The position numbers and the translations under genes were made by a program. DNA of 64,000 nt from Asterias amurensis. Its lineage: Eukaryota > Echinodermata > Asteroidea > Forcipulatida > Asteriidae. The stretch spans positions 10,007,285-10,071,284 of the forward strand of contig NC_092651.1 of the NCBI RefSeq assembly GCF_032118995.1, given 5' to 3'. Each line of letters starts with the position of its first letter. The stretch's first letter is position 1. This document shows positions 24,866 to 36,602 of this stretch, one piece after another. The notes under the pieces are model-generated. The model was not told the origin of the DNA and searched no databases. It worked only from the letters and a program-made list of their open reading frames with translations.

Positions 24866-24898
24866 GCAAGTATTGTTTTATCCTTTGATGCTTTGATG

Positions 24899-25180
24899 GG
24901 AGTGTCGTGGCAGAGTGCTTAAGAGCACCAAATTCAAACTCTGGTGTTTCTGATCAGTAGAGTGTGGGTTCGGTTCTCAGTCGTGACATTTTTGTCCTTA
25001 AGCAAAACACTTAACTATTGCTTTGTCCTTCGAATGGGGCGTTCAGCCGTTGGTCCCGTATGTTAAAAGAGAAGGGGTTCGTCTCGGTGTTCCTGGTTTG
25101 ATTTGCAGCATATTGCGCTCAGCACTTTGTAAACCATCACATGGTGCTATGTGCAAGGAATAGATCTCATAATTCAAAAC
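24899..25180 (+). mobile_element. tRNA-Leu-derived SINE
   Basis: The head has an A-box-like GTGGCAGAGTGCTTAAGAGC, a Leu-type variable arm and a B-box-like GGTTCGGTTCT. It is followed by a non-tRNA body with TCCTTAAGCAAAACACTTAA and GCCGTTGGTCCCGT. It starts just after the exon C frame closes. Confidence 0.75.
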
Positions 25181-26100
25181 GTATAGTCCCATCTATACCG
25201 TGCGGGCAAGTACTGTGTCTAAATACGTGTGCTAGGGGCTTTACACACAAACGAAGCCTGAGCTGAAGTCAAATCTGTAATTTCGAAAGTTAAGGGCCGG
25301 AAAAGCTCCCTCTATAGTCGAACGTCTCGGCTATATAGTCGAATATCTCGGCCATCCAACCGGGCTGTACGGCCTAATCCACAGCCATGCAAACGACTGG
25401 CAAAATTACAAAAATGTTTGCGTAATTTTATTCTTTTTGTATTCTGGGATACGACACGAGAGGGCCGTCTCACGATCTACGAGTGATGTACGGTCGCCAT
25501 TTTTGAATCGATGTGATGTGTTAATAAAAAACAAAATATGAATTTTGTGTTGAAATCTCATTTAATACAAACCGATACTGTGGTTAATAATGTACAGATG
25601 TAGGTCATACCTTTAACGAAAGTTACAGTAAAAAGCTAGTTATATTTCCTACAAAAATCGAGTTATGAATAATGCACCATTTCTATAATTCAAAATGGCT
25701 GAGCGGATAATCCACTTAAAGTTGTACGTAATCTCCATAGCTCACAAGTCTGGGAATTGTAAAGCGATTGAGGCCTTTGGTTGATATCCAGCCATCCTTC
25801 AGATCAGGGGTTTTGTTCATGGTGATAATCACATTGTAAATCTTAGATGTTTTTATGTAACTCAAAGCCGGCATTCATCCTTTCCGCAAATCCGGGTTAT
25901 CGAAGAATAATCCTGCACCTTTATTTTATGTATTCATTAATTTCAAGATATTTGTACATGATACAAATATCAGCACAACTGCTGTTTGACATCATGATCA
26001 TATGTAAAGTTCGAACATAAAAAAAAGGTTGTATACAGCACAAACAGTTTGACAAATAATTAAGACAGCTTCATAAAGAATGCTGATGAATTATTGCTTG
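25181..26100. other. Intergenic, nothing recognised
   Basis: A short AGTCGAACGTCTCGGCTATA / AGTCGAATATCTCGGCCAT duplication lies near 25316-25355. No anchor exon for C is visible. Confidence 0.5.
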
Positions 26101-26540
26101 TTGAAGTCACATCTTAACCTTTTTAATACTGAGATAACAAGGAGCCATTCCAACAGCTTTATTCCTCGTACTGCATCTCTTTAGAACTCCAGCTTATTTT
26201 CCCTCGACAGCTTAAAACATTTTTTTTATTTGGTGTGTACAAAATGTGAACCTTTGGAGTATAATTTAATCTCTTTAGAATAAAGACTTTTGCTTTTAGG
26301 CATTATTTAAATATTGTGGACAGCACCAAAATTTGAAATAATTGAGACAGGTGCATCAAGAATGCTAATACCTTTACTTCCTCCGACAATTTAAAACATT
26401 CATTAAAAAAGTTACAATTTATTAAGACAGATGAACCAGAAATCATGCATAGGAATACTGCTTAATTTCCTCAAACGAGTCGGAACTGAGCGGTTTTTGA
26501 CGCCTTTTCTTGAGCCGTCTGTAATAAAGCACCAGCAATG
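26100..26540 (+). mobile_element. LINE 3' end remnant
   Basis: A frame at about 26150-26220 reads NSFIPRTASL, then a stop, then NSS, resembling the PRTxRLWNSLP motif near the end of non-LTR reverse transcriptases. TTAAAACATT segments repeat downstream and the block ends with TAATAAAGCACC. It is degraded, with stops in frame. Confidence 0.5.
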
Positions 26541-26949
26541 AATGAAGGAGAGCTATTTATACAGCCTCCTTGCGTTTGCAAGTCAGTTCAAGATAAATGT
26601 GGAAGCCACAATATTGATTATTGTAAGAGCTTCACTCGGGTCCATCAAAAATCTGATCTAAATTGTACAGCAGTGATTTCAAACAGAATCTGTATTGGGT
26701 GTAGTAAACAAAAAAGTAATGGTTTGACTGGATGCGGTCTGGTTTGCATGTCGCCCTCTACGACCAGTTACAACCAACCCCGGTAACCACGCACCACACA
26801 AGTCATTCAACTGATATGGCCCCTGAAGCCCTTTGCACTCAACTGCTGTATGCACCGTGGCATCAAATCACCCGTGACAAACACATAATAGAGAAAAGGT
26901 GTTCAGTTGCTCTAATCGACATTTTTCTTGAATACTGGAGAAAAAAAAC
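26541..26949. other. Intergenic, nothing recognised
   Basis: A short open frame is present but has no recognisable homology and no sign of being an exon. Confidence 0.4.
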
Positions 26950-27262
26950 TTAAAGGCACTGGGCACTCAATTATAACAAAATAATTGTCAGCATAAAACT
27001 TACTTTGTAATGAGCAATAGAGAATTGTTGATAGTAAAAAAAAAAAAACATTGTGAGAACCGGCTCCCTCTGAGGTAACGTAGTTTTTGAGAAAGGCGCA
27101 ACTTCTCACTCAAATATTAAAATACTTCTGGCCTGAAGCCTTTTATAGGCATCTGGAAACGCACACATTTGTGCAACGAGGGTGTTTTTTCTGTCATCAT
27201 TCTCTTGCAACTTCAATTACCAATTGATTCCAAGTTTTCACAGATGTGTTATTTTATACATC
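26950..27262 (+). mobile_element. TTAAAGG TIR element, copy 6 (right end lost)
   Basis: TTAAAGGCACTGGGCACTCA, CGGCTCCCTCTGAGGTAACG and TTTTTGAGAAAGGCGC match the family. The element fades after TTCACAGATGTGTTATTTTA. Confidence 0.8.
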
Positions 27263-28252
27263 CATGGAGGAATAATTATTCCTCCATGATACATCATACA
27301 TGAATACACGAATACACGAAGTGAGAATACAGTGCGCTTAAAGGTGTAGTCATGTCTCGCTTGACCTCGTTGTGATGCCACTTGCCGTTATCAGTTAGCC
27401 TATGGAGGCCTACCGTTTCTCTATGTAGCTTCCCGTTGGTCTGAGGTTTCAGATATATATAAATTAAGGTAGATTTATGTGATGAGAAGTGAGCTGACAT
27501 TGCAGTATGAAGCTAAGGGATTGTTGGAGAGAATAGTTATTTCTGATTTGTTTTCCTGCAATCTAAACCCTGGCATCTGAATATGAAATACTCAATATTT
27601 ATGACAAATTTGTTCGTTCGTGTTTCTCCCTGTTGAACTTCGCTTATTTTTTTAAAGCAAATTTGTATTTCTTGGCAAAAAATGAAAAACCTTGGAGAAA
27701 TTGGGCCCTGAAGGTTGAAATGATGTATAGTATTATTCCCTTTCAAGAAGTGAAATCGATGAAAAGCAAAATTAGCCCGTGGGAGAGTCATCGAAGCTAA
27801 TTTCCTCTCTGAGATTGAAATGCCAGTTTATTGCTATACCGCAAATCATCATCTCTCATGGCATTCCAAAATGAGCTTGAATATCTATGTGTTTCTGCAT
27901 GGGAGGGGGTGGGGGATGCCAGTGGGCAATGAAAAGTGATGACCGCGGGGAAACTAGTGTAGTTTTGTTTGGATTTTTGTCTCTCCCTTTTTGTTTAGGG
28001 GGGGGGGGGGTTGGCATCCGGGATTCAGTCGTACAGGTGCGTCGTACTCGTCTGGGTTTAATTGGCAGGTGTTTTTTAGTGGGCCGGAGTGAGGGACTTG
28101 ACGGTGGGGGAGAGTTGAACTTGTCTGGTAAACGACTCCCAAGTGTTACGATGTAGACCAATAAAAGTCTCGTGTTCGCATAGCGGCATGTAACAATGAG
28201 TATAGGTTAATATGAACGATGTGGGGGTAATATATAGGCCCGATGGAGAGAT
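27263..28252. other. Intergenic, G-rich runs, nothing coding
   Basis: Simple G-rich tracts lie near 27900-27920 and 28001-28012. A TTCCTCCATG / CATGGAGGAA hairpin lies near 27261-27290. No exon is supported. Confidence 0.45.
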
Positions 28253-28619
28253 TTAAAGGGAAGTTACACGTTTGGTAGGTACGCAAAACAAACAAATATT
28301 TACTTAAAACTGACTTGGTAACGAGCATTGGAGAGCTGTTGATAGTATAAAACATTGTGATAAACGACTCCCTCTGAAGTAACGTAGTTTTTGACTAAAA
28401 TAATAAAAGACTTCTAGCTAGAACTAGAAGTCTAGTATTCCTATCTGAAAGCACACAAATTCGTCCAACAAGGGTGTTTTTACTTTCATCATTTTCTCGC
28501 AACTTCGATGACCAATTGAGCCCAAATTTTCACAGGCTTGTTATTTTATGGTTATGTTTGGATACACCAAGTGAGAAGATTGGCCTTTGACAATTACCAG
28601 ACGTGTACAGTGCCTTTAA
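28253..28619 (+). mobile_element. TTAAAGG TIR element, copy 7 (diverged left end)
   Basis: The interior GTAACGAGCATTGGAGAGCT and CTCCCTCTGAAGTAACGTAG and the right end GTACAGTGCCTTTAA are clear. The left end TTTAAAGGGAAGTTACACG is diverged. It shares a duplicated CTTCTAGCTAGAA palindrome with copy 9. Confidence 0.8.
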
Positions 28620-28977
28620 GACCCGTTCCTGTTTCCAAAATAATGTTTGATTGATAACACTTGAACCGCATGTTCTGTATGTAAACCATAATTTATTTTT
28701 TTGCATTATGAAAGCTGATACTGATTATAAGTTCAGACAGATAGGCTTTCCTGAATCCTCAGGAGTTTCGGTTTGAAATGCCAAAGTCTACAAAATAGCT
28801 CTCCCCACACACGCACACACACACGGAGACAATTTACTTATTATTTGTTATTGCCAAAAAAGAAACCACGCGAAAAAGCGTATGCAACCACTCAGTAAAA
28901 AAAAGAAAACAGGCCTACCAGTAATTCAAATGAGACTGCCCTACCCTAATTTACTTATCACTGGGTAGTTTGATGGT

Positions 28978-29848
28978 ACATTCATATGGTGGCCCTGAAG
29001 GGACATCGCATATCGCAAACGTGTGCGCATACGTATGCAATGTCGTGAAACAATTCGCAAATATGTGCGCACACGAATGCAATGTCGTGAAACAATTCGC
29101 GAATATGTGCGCACACGTATGCAATGTCGTGAAACAATTCGCAAATATGTGCGCACACGTATGCAATGTCGTGAAACAATTCGCGAATATGTGCGCACAC
29201 GTATGCAATGTCGTGAAACAATTCGCGAATATGTGCGCACACGTCTGCGAATATTATTTGCGATGTCGTGAATTTTATTGCATACCATGTTGCATACCTT
29301 TGAATAAAATGTCTAATGATCTGGGGGGTTTCTTTCCAACAGTGAGATAAGCGGTAGTCATTGCAGCAGTAGTCTTTGTTGTGAGGCAAGCGAGGCGTGT
29401 GGTCGTCCTTGACCTGGTGCCAAGTTCCTGGGTATACACATGCTTTACAGAGGGAGCCTGCTGTAGCGCCACAGTACTCCCTAGATCGGTAACAAATTAT
29501 CCACAACTATGACATCATCCTAATGGTATGCAACATGGTATGCAATAAAATTCACGACATTGCAAAACAAATCGCACTCGTGTGCGCACATATTCACGAT
29601 TTGGTTCACGAAATTGCATACGTGTGCGCACATATTCGCGATTTGTTTCACGACATTGCATACGTGTGCGCACATATTCGCGATTTGTTTCACGACATTG
29701 CATACGTGTGCGCACATATTCGCGAATTGTTTCACGATATTGTATACGTGTGCGCATATATTCGCGATTTGTTTCACGACATTGCATACGTGTGCGCACA
29801 CGTTTGCGTTATGCGATGTCCCTTCGGGGCCACCATACATTCACGATG
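28978..29848. mobile_element. Foldback element with inverted arms of 42-bp tandem repeats
   Basis: The outer ends are ATGGTGGCCCTGAAGGGACA and its inverse TGTCCCTTCGGGGCCACCAT. The left arm carries about five 42-bp units (AATGTCGTGAAACAATTCGC...) and the right arm carries matching units in reverse. The inner ends TTGCATACCATGTTGCATAC and their inverse flank a single-copy loop at about 29301-29523. Because 42 is a multiple of 3, several frames stay open on both strands; these are not genes. Confidence 0.88.
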
Positions 29849-29875
29849 AATTTACTCTTCCCAAACCTAAGAACT

Positions 29876-29942
29876 TCCCCCCCCCTTTTTTTTTTGGGGG
29901 GGGGGGATGGGGTGGCAAATGTTCTGAGCGAGGAAGGGGGGA
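29876..29942. repeat. C/T/G homopolymer cluster
   Basis: Runs of C, T and G in succession, likely hard to assemble. Confidence 0.7.
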
Positions 29943-30007
29943 GGGGCGGTCTTACAGAATCACTTGCTATAAACAATTAAATAGAACTGCCACTTGTAAT
30001 AGACCAG

Positions 30008-30152
30008 GGGTCGATTTCACAAAGAGTTAGGACTCGTCTTATCTCGAGTTTAGGATTAATCGTAAGGTCTGCATGTTATACAGTGCAGGGTTGGGACTCG
30101 TCCTAAGTCCTAAGATTAGTCATAAGTTAGGAAGAGTTTTGTGAAATCGACG
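30008..30152. mobile_element. TCGATTTCACAAAG short TIR element
   Basis: The ends TCGATTTCACAAAGAGTTAG and TTTTGTGAAATCGA form an inverted repeat, with internal inverted TAGGACTCGTCTTA motifs. A smaller relative lies at 39357. Confidence 0.7.
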
Positions 30153-30549
30153 GCAGGTCTCTTTAGAACGACATTTTAGGTGCTTCACAAACCTCCATTC
30201 CTTGTTTTTATCTTGCTTCCATCATCATAGAGTAAGGCTTCCATAAATCACAACAAGTCCTGAGGCACATGTACTTGGTGTACAAATTAAGAGGTTCCGA
30301 TTTGTAAACCATCGACCCTCTTTCGCTTACAAACGACTTTTTGTTTATCATAGACGGCATTGGAGTAATGTGGAATGCGTTTCTACTTCTTTGTATTCAA
30401 GGTGTTCGGTTCAAATAGGTTGAGCATAATTCAACTTACTGGCACATTATTAGCGTTGAACCTGATCCAATAGGTAGGTGTTGAAAGGTTGAGGGGCATA
30501 GTGAGCTGCCGGAAAGGGCACAGGGTCAGGTGTATTCAGACGCCTCATG

Positions 30550-31445
30550 AGAGATCCCGTCTGATTGATACGGGATCCCATTGGGATCGTGTTGGGATCC
30601 TGTGGGATCGTATTGGGATCCACTGTGTGATCGTTGGGATCCATTGGGATCATATTTGGGATCCGTTGAGATCGTATCGAGGAGATCCACTGTGGGATCG
30701 TCGGCCATTGGGATCGTATTGTGATCCTGTGGGATCGTATTGTGATAAACTGTGGGATCATTGGGATCCATTGGGATCATATTGGGATCCGTTGGGATCG
30801 TATCGAGATCCACTGTGGGATCGTCGGCCATTTGGATCGTGTTGTGATCATGTGGGATCGTATTGGGGTCCACTGTGGGATCGTCAGGATCCATTAGGAT
30901 CATATTGTGATCCTGTGGGATCGACTGTGGGATCGTCGGGATCCATTGGGATCGTTTTGGGATCCTGTGGGATCGTATCGAGGTCCACTGTGGGATCGTC
31001 AGGATACATATGGATCGTATTGGGATCCACTGTGGGAATGTTGGGATCCATTGGGATCGTATTTGGGTCCGGTGGGATCGTCCGGATCCACTGTGGGATC
31101 GTCGGGATCCATAGATAGGGATCGTATCGAGATCCACTGTGGGATCGTCGGGATCCATTGGGATCGTATTGGGATCCGGTGGGATCGTCGGGATCCTCTG
31201 TGGGATCGTCGGGATTCATTGGGATCGTATTGGGATCCACTATGGGATCGTCGGGATCCATAGGGATCGTATTGGGATCCGGTGGGATCGTCGGGATTCT
31301 CTGTGGGATCGTCGGGATTCATTGGGATCGTATTGGGATCCACTATGGGATCGTCGGGATCCATAGGGATCGTATTGGGATCCACGGTTGGATCGTATCG
31401 AGATCGACTGTAGGATCGTCGGGATCTATTGTGGGATCGTATAAA
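30550..31445. repeat. Minisatellite, 21-bp unit with 42-bp higher-order period
   Basis: About 900 bp of TGGGATCGT(A/C)... GGGATCCAT/ACTG units. The alternation of GGGATCGTAT and GGGATCGTCG, and of CATT and CACTG, gives a 42-bp period. Long open frames on both strands are a by-product. Confidence 0.92.
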
Positions 31446-32350
31446 CTCTACCATTACATGTAGACGTCTTTGTTGGATTCCCTGATGAATATCGTGGTTT
31501 TTATCGTTAGCCCAAAGAACGAGACCGGACGAATTTGTCTGAATGTCTCGCTTTGGCTGCATTTTAGCCAAATACAACAATATATAATTATACGTTTGGT
31601 AATGACAATTATTATGGGCAATAAAAACAAACTTTTGAACAAAGGCATATAGCCTAAATCGTGCAGATTTGGATAGCATATTTTTGAGAAACTTTTCACT
31701 TCGAAGTACTGCGGTCATGGACAAAGAAGCCACCAGTGATCACCCAAAAATTAAATCTGTGCAGCGTTACTGGCAGTAACGCTGCACAGATAGTGTCTTA
31801 TTGCGATCATTCTTCCTGCGAGGACATAACCGCTCCAGATTTTAAGAAATATCTCAGAAAAGCTACCACCTTTTGAAATACAATTCTTTACAGATTAGTT
31901 TTATCATTGCTCTATGTTTTTTTTAAATCTACAATACAACAATATAGGTTTGGATCAAAAAGTTGGTTTCATGGTTTCATGAATTAGAAGTATACAATCC
32001 ATCCCTTAGAATCTATATTTTGGCAAATATTACTCCCCAAAAACAGGCAATAAGGCCTAAGCCTTTTTTTTTATAAGATATCTGTTGAAAGTGTTAACAT
32101 TTAAATGGCTATACGTTGAAGTAATTATGCGTGTTTCGTGATAAGTAGATGTAAAAAGCCCACGAATGCAACGGTATTGATACGGGCAGTCTGACACCTT
32201 ACGATCTCACTTGATACCCCGTACTCGAAACGAAGTCTCCCGCAAGACAAAATACTACTCCATTTTCACTCTCAGATTTCATCGCGTGTACCATTAGAGA
32301 AAGGACGTGGTTTTCTCTCTATCTCTATCTCTCAGGTCAATGGCAATGCT
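31446..32350. other. Intergenic with one perfect hairpin
   Basis: Apart from the hairpin at 31755-31791 I see nothing recognisable. Confidence 0.45.
31755..31791. repeat. Perfect 17-bp stem-loop
   Basis: ATCTGTGCAGCGTTACT, then GGC, then the exact reverse complement. Its function is unknown; it could be the collapsed ends of a short inverted-repeat element. Confidence 0.85.
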
Positions 32351-32725
32351 TTAAAGGCGCGGGACACCGTTGGTAATTGTCAAAGACCAGTATTCTCACT
32401 TGGTGTATCCCAACATATGCAAACAATAACAAATCTATACAATTTTGGGTTCAATTGGGCATCGAAGTTGCGAGAGAATAATATAAAAACACCCTTGTCA
32501 GTGCACACAATGTGTGTGCTTTCAGATGCACAATAAAAGGTCGCAGGCCTGAACATTTTTGAGTGAGAAATTACTTCTTTCTCAAAAACTACTTTACTTC
32601 AGAGTGAGGCGCTTCTCCCAATGTTTATACTACCAACAGCTCTCCTTTGCTTTTTACCAATAAGTTGTTATGCCAACTATTATTTTGATGAATTATTACC
32701 AATAGTGTCCAGCCAGTGCCTTTAA
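32351..32725 (-). mobile_element. TTAAAGG TIR element, copy 8
   Basis: The ends are TTTAAAGGCGCGGGACACCG and CCAGCCAGTGCCTTTAAA, with a reverse-oriented interior (TCTCACTTGGTGTATCCC). Confidence 0.85.
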
Positions 32726-32891
32726 AGCTGTATCTAAATGCACTTTGCTTGGAGTGAATAGATCGATGCATCTAATTCTGTACCATATTTTTGCACATGC
32801 ATAATATATCAGGATGATGCAAGCAGCTAACATTACCGATATGTACTTCATCTTCTTAACTTGTGTTTGCTAAAAATAGTGATTATGGAGT

Positions 32892-33222
32892 TTAAAGGCA
32901 CTGTGCAGGTTGAAGTTGTCAAAGACCCGTGTAACTTGGTGTATCCCATTATAAGCATAAAATGTTAAGCCTGTGATGAAAGAAAAAACACCCTTGTTGG
33001 ACGAATTTGTGTGCTTTCAGATAGGAATACAAGACTTCTAGCTAGAAGTCTTTTAATCTTTTAGTGAAAAATTACCCCGTTTCTCAAAAACTACGTTACT
33101 TCAGAGGGAGTCGTTTCTCACAATGTTTTATACTATCAACAGCTCTCCAATGCTCGTTACCAAGTCAGTTTTTAAGTTAATATTTGTTTTGAGTAATTAC
33201 CAATCATGGACCTTCCCTTTAA
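32892..33222 (-). mobile_element. TTAAAGG TIR element, copy 9
   Basis: The ends are TTTAAAGGCACTGTGCAGG and GGACCTTCCCTTTAA. The interior CTTCTAGCTAGAAGTC is shared with copy 7, which makes these two a subfamily. Confidence 0.82.
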
Positions 33223-34463
33223 GTAGCTCTTTCAAATTTGGCGGATCACGTACACGGTATATCCAAACGTGTCGTGTACGTACACGATAAGAGATATTTT
33301 GTTGTTATTGATGTGGCGGCAACACGCTTCCCTACCCAAAGGATTCGGTGAACCCGATTTAAAGAAAACAACAGGGACAGGCCAGGGCCTGTGGAAAGAC
33401 TGACGAACAAAACAAACAACATGACATTTCAGATCGCTTCTGTTGACATAATCCTCTTTTAAAATAGATGGTGAATATAGAACGATTACAGTTTCCCTGA
33501 TTTCCAAACCAGCATTGAAGCACATCATTGTGTAGGCAGCATATTGTAATAGTAGTATGCACTGATGTTGTCTGATTTTGGAGCATCAAAAGTCACTGTG
33601 GCTCATTTTGTCCATAATAATGTACATAAAAAAATATAGAAGCGTAGTAAACTCCGCCCCCCCCCCCCCCCAACTGATAAAGCCCAAACTTTCACAGGTT
33701 TGTTATTGCATGTATGGTCTATCACACAAAACATAAACACGCTCTACGACTGTTTTGTCGGCTATATACCAATCTTGTATAATACCTTTAAAAGGGAATG
33801 TACAGTGCTAACACACATCGGTGTATGGGTAAAATAAAATATAAAAAAAATAATATATTCTTTATCCCCGATGCAAATTTAACATCTCTTATAGGGAATG
33901 TATTTGTACTCAAGCCTTTTAAAGCTTTCTTTAAGCTTTCCTTGGGATGGGGCGATTGCGTTTGAATAAACGCTTGAATATTTTCCTCATTTTTTTTATC
34001 TGGCAGACCCGAATTACATTGAATTCCTCCGGCTGAGCTAATTTGGAATTCAAATTCCTTGGGGGTATCCATGTGCGTGTTAAATTGCATGTCTTCATGA
34101 ATATTATGCACAGTGTTAAGGATATCCGCTTCTGTATCACACAGGATTTTTACCTTAATTTTTTTTAAGGGAACAATGTCTCAAAACTGTCGTGTCAGGT
34201 GAATAATAATTTCTCAGGACGTGTGGCACCGATGCCGTCTCTCACCAAGTAGGCCTACTCCAGAATGAGGGGTTTGCAAAAACCGGAATTGGGAAAATTG
34301 CCAATGGTGCACGCGCACCATTTGAGAAATCTGTAGTAGCTTTTTTTTGTATTTGATTGAATGAATGAACACTTCTGAGTGAGAGAAGAATCTAAACCAC
34401 GTTTAAGTGGATCCTAGTAGTGGAATTTATTTATTCTTTATACTATTTGGTGTGTATCTACTT
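33223..34463. other. Intergenic upstream of exon D
   Basis: An ACGTACAC / GTGTACGT hairpin lies near 33247-33283 and a poly-C run near 33656-33671. No exon is supported. Confidence 0.5.
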
Positions 34464-34745
34464 GCCAGGTAGAGTATGTTTTTTTAGAGAACTGTCTTGC
34501 TATATATTCTACTGCCGCGGATTAGATGTTCTCGGATATCTTCGGGAGTCTTAATTCTCAGTTCTGAAAAGAACCGCCTGCTTTTTAACATCGGCTATAT
34601 GATCGTTTTTAACTGCACTACAACGGATTGAGTTCTTAATTTGTCAACGTTTCGACTCTTGCTCTATAGTCATTCCTATTATTCACGGCAGTGGAATATC
34701 TTTGAGAGTGGCGAGGGGTGGCACTTCTTCTTATCAACGGACTAC
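34464..34745 (+). repeat. CTGCCGCGG repeat upstream of exon D
   Basis: CTTGCCAGGTAGAGTATG, TTCTACTGCCGCGGATTAGA, CTCAGTTCTGAAAAGAACCG and a terminal ACTACTACT match the copies at 23180 and 40055, in the same orientation relative to the esterase exon that follows. Confidence 0.7.
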
Positions 34746-35109
34746 TACTACACTGCATAGCGTCTTCAACTCTCAACGTGGTGCAAACTAGTTTGCTAGT
34801 GACCCCTATGTGTAATTTGCCGTAAGGCTTTTGTGTAGCGTTAGTGTATTGTCGCCCTGCTGTGTATTGTACGACTTGGTCTGTTTATGCTCTGCTGGAG
34901 AAATGAAATTCCATAATTTCAATAGCTTCTAAAGTTTTGTTGTGTAGGCTATGACTCGGTCAGCAAGCACGCAATTTACTATTGAATAGAGTGCTCTTTT
35001 GTCATTAATATTACCCATTCATGCATCGAACTACAAGTGCAACTACGTTAGCGGTACCTGTACGAGTTCGGGTCAGTAATTACAGGCGTGTTTCGTCTTG
35101 TCATTAAAA

Positions 35110-36602
35110 ATGTTCTCACTCGAAATGGCGGTGCTCGCGTCTTTGGCGTGCATGTCGCTTATGGTTATTCCGATTGCTTGTGTCGTTGGCCCGATCGTGA
35201 GTACGACTTCAGGGGATCTTCGAGGTGTCCAACAAGATCTTGACGGGACTGATTACTGGTTTTTTAAGGGGATACCCTACGCAGAGCCACCGACCGGGGA
35301 GTTGAGGTTTAGTGCCCCCGTGGAAAAGGCAGCGTGGGACGGTACGTTCAACGCGACCAAGTACGGACCGTCGTGTTGGCAAGACATCACGGGTGTGGCC
35401 ACATTCTACCCTGATTACGTCGTGCAGATACCAACGGAAGCCGCCGTGCTTGATGAAGATTGTCTGTCACTAAATGTGTACACTCCGGTGGATGTTAATA
35501 GCAATGCGTCCGGGCCCGGTCTGGCTGTTATCTTTTACATACATGGGGGGAGCTACTTGACGGGTCAGGGGAGTGGATACGACGGGTCCGCCCTGGCAGT
35601 TCGCGGTAATGTCGTCGTGGTCACTATCAACTACCGGTTGAATTTCTTCGGGTTCTGGGGTACAGGTGACGAGAACGCTAAGGGGAACTACGGTCTGCTC
35701 GATCAGCAGTTAGCGCTGAAGTGGGTCAACGAGAACATCGCTGCCTTTGGGGGCGACCCGAGCAGGGTGACTCTCTTCGGCCAGTCTGCAGGTGGCGATG
35801 CTGTGACCCTTCACCTCTTCGCTAACGCCAGTCGCCCGCTCTTCAGACGTGTCGCTACCCACAGCGGACCCGTTGCGTCCACAAGCATGCTGAAGCCTAC
35901 AAGCGAGATTGAAGATCTCACCACCCGTATCGGGAAGGCTACGGGGTGTAACTATAAAGATACTTCAAGGCTTCTCGAATGCTTACGGGATGCTGGCAAG
36001 ACGCCCGAGGAGCTCTTCGCACACGGCGCTGCTGTGGCCGACAGCATCAGCCCGTTACCCCTTGTGTACATCCCGTTCATTGATGACGTCTTCTTGTCTT
36101 ATGATTTTGACCGTCCGGACTTGTTTCATGATCTCCTGGTCCTGCATACATCCGGCGATGGGTCGGGCATTCTAGACTCGGGGGCTGTCCCCGCGTTCAA
36201 CCCTATGGATGGAATAACACAAGAGCAATTTGACCATGTACTGCGTTTGTTTGGGCTGGGAGAGTTGGGCAATCTCGCGGTTACTCGTGCGTACACGAAG
36301 CAGGACCAGGATGGAATCTCTCGTATGCAATCTCTCGCAGATGTCATGCTGGACTACAACTACCTCGCTAGCCTGTCCAGGCTACTGAAAGGGCTGCCGC
36401 CTCTGGGGTTGTGCCATGCGGCTATATTCGACCACCGGAGTGACGCGGATGACAGGTATCCACAACTCAACCTGGTGCCTCATGGAGAGGAGTTATCCTA
36501 CGTGTTTGGATTGCCTTTCAGTAAGGCGTACAGCTTCACTGATGATGAGAGGTGGCTCAGTCATCGGGTCATGACCTACTGGTCAAATTTTGCCAAGAGC
36601 GG
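35110..36602 (+). CDS. Gene D exon 1: carboxylesterase ectodomain
   Basis: ATG at 35110 (a second in-frame ATG lies five codons on) begins a signal sequence of about 24 residues. The COesterase core has GIPYAEPPTG, SCWQDI, DEDCLSLNVYTP, YIHGGSYLTGQGS and NYGLLDQQLALKWV. The triad is Ser226 (GQSAG), Asp350 (SGDGS) and His458 (VPHGEE), so it should be an active serine esterase. The usual choline-site Trp is missing. The exon ends NFAKSG, donor GG|GTAGGT, phase 2; unspliced, the next codon is TAG. The next compatible exon is 1.6 kb downstream. Spliced together they encode 663 residues. Confidence 0.93.

Noticed and set aside
24899-24987. Functional tRNA-Leu gene
   Set aside because: The B-box is altered, the 3' stem does not close well and a SINE body follows directly.
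27856-28161. Open frames rich in Gly or Pro on both strands
   Set aside because: They derive from G-rich low-complexity sequence and have no family resemblance.
28978-29300. CRISPR-like array of 42-bp repeats
   Set aside because: The repeats are directly adjacent without unique spacers, and the DNA is eukaryotic.
28941-29980. Several overlapping open frames of 80-170 codons on both strands
   Set aside because: They come from a 42-bp repeat (14 codons) without stops in several frames. The repeated peptides have no family resemblance.
30450-31733. Open frames over 200 codons rich in Asp-Pro and Gly-Ser on both strands
   Set aside because: They come from the 21/42-bp minisatellite, which stays open in several frames.
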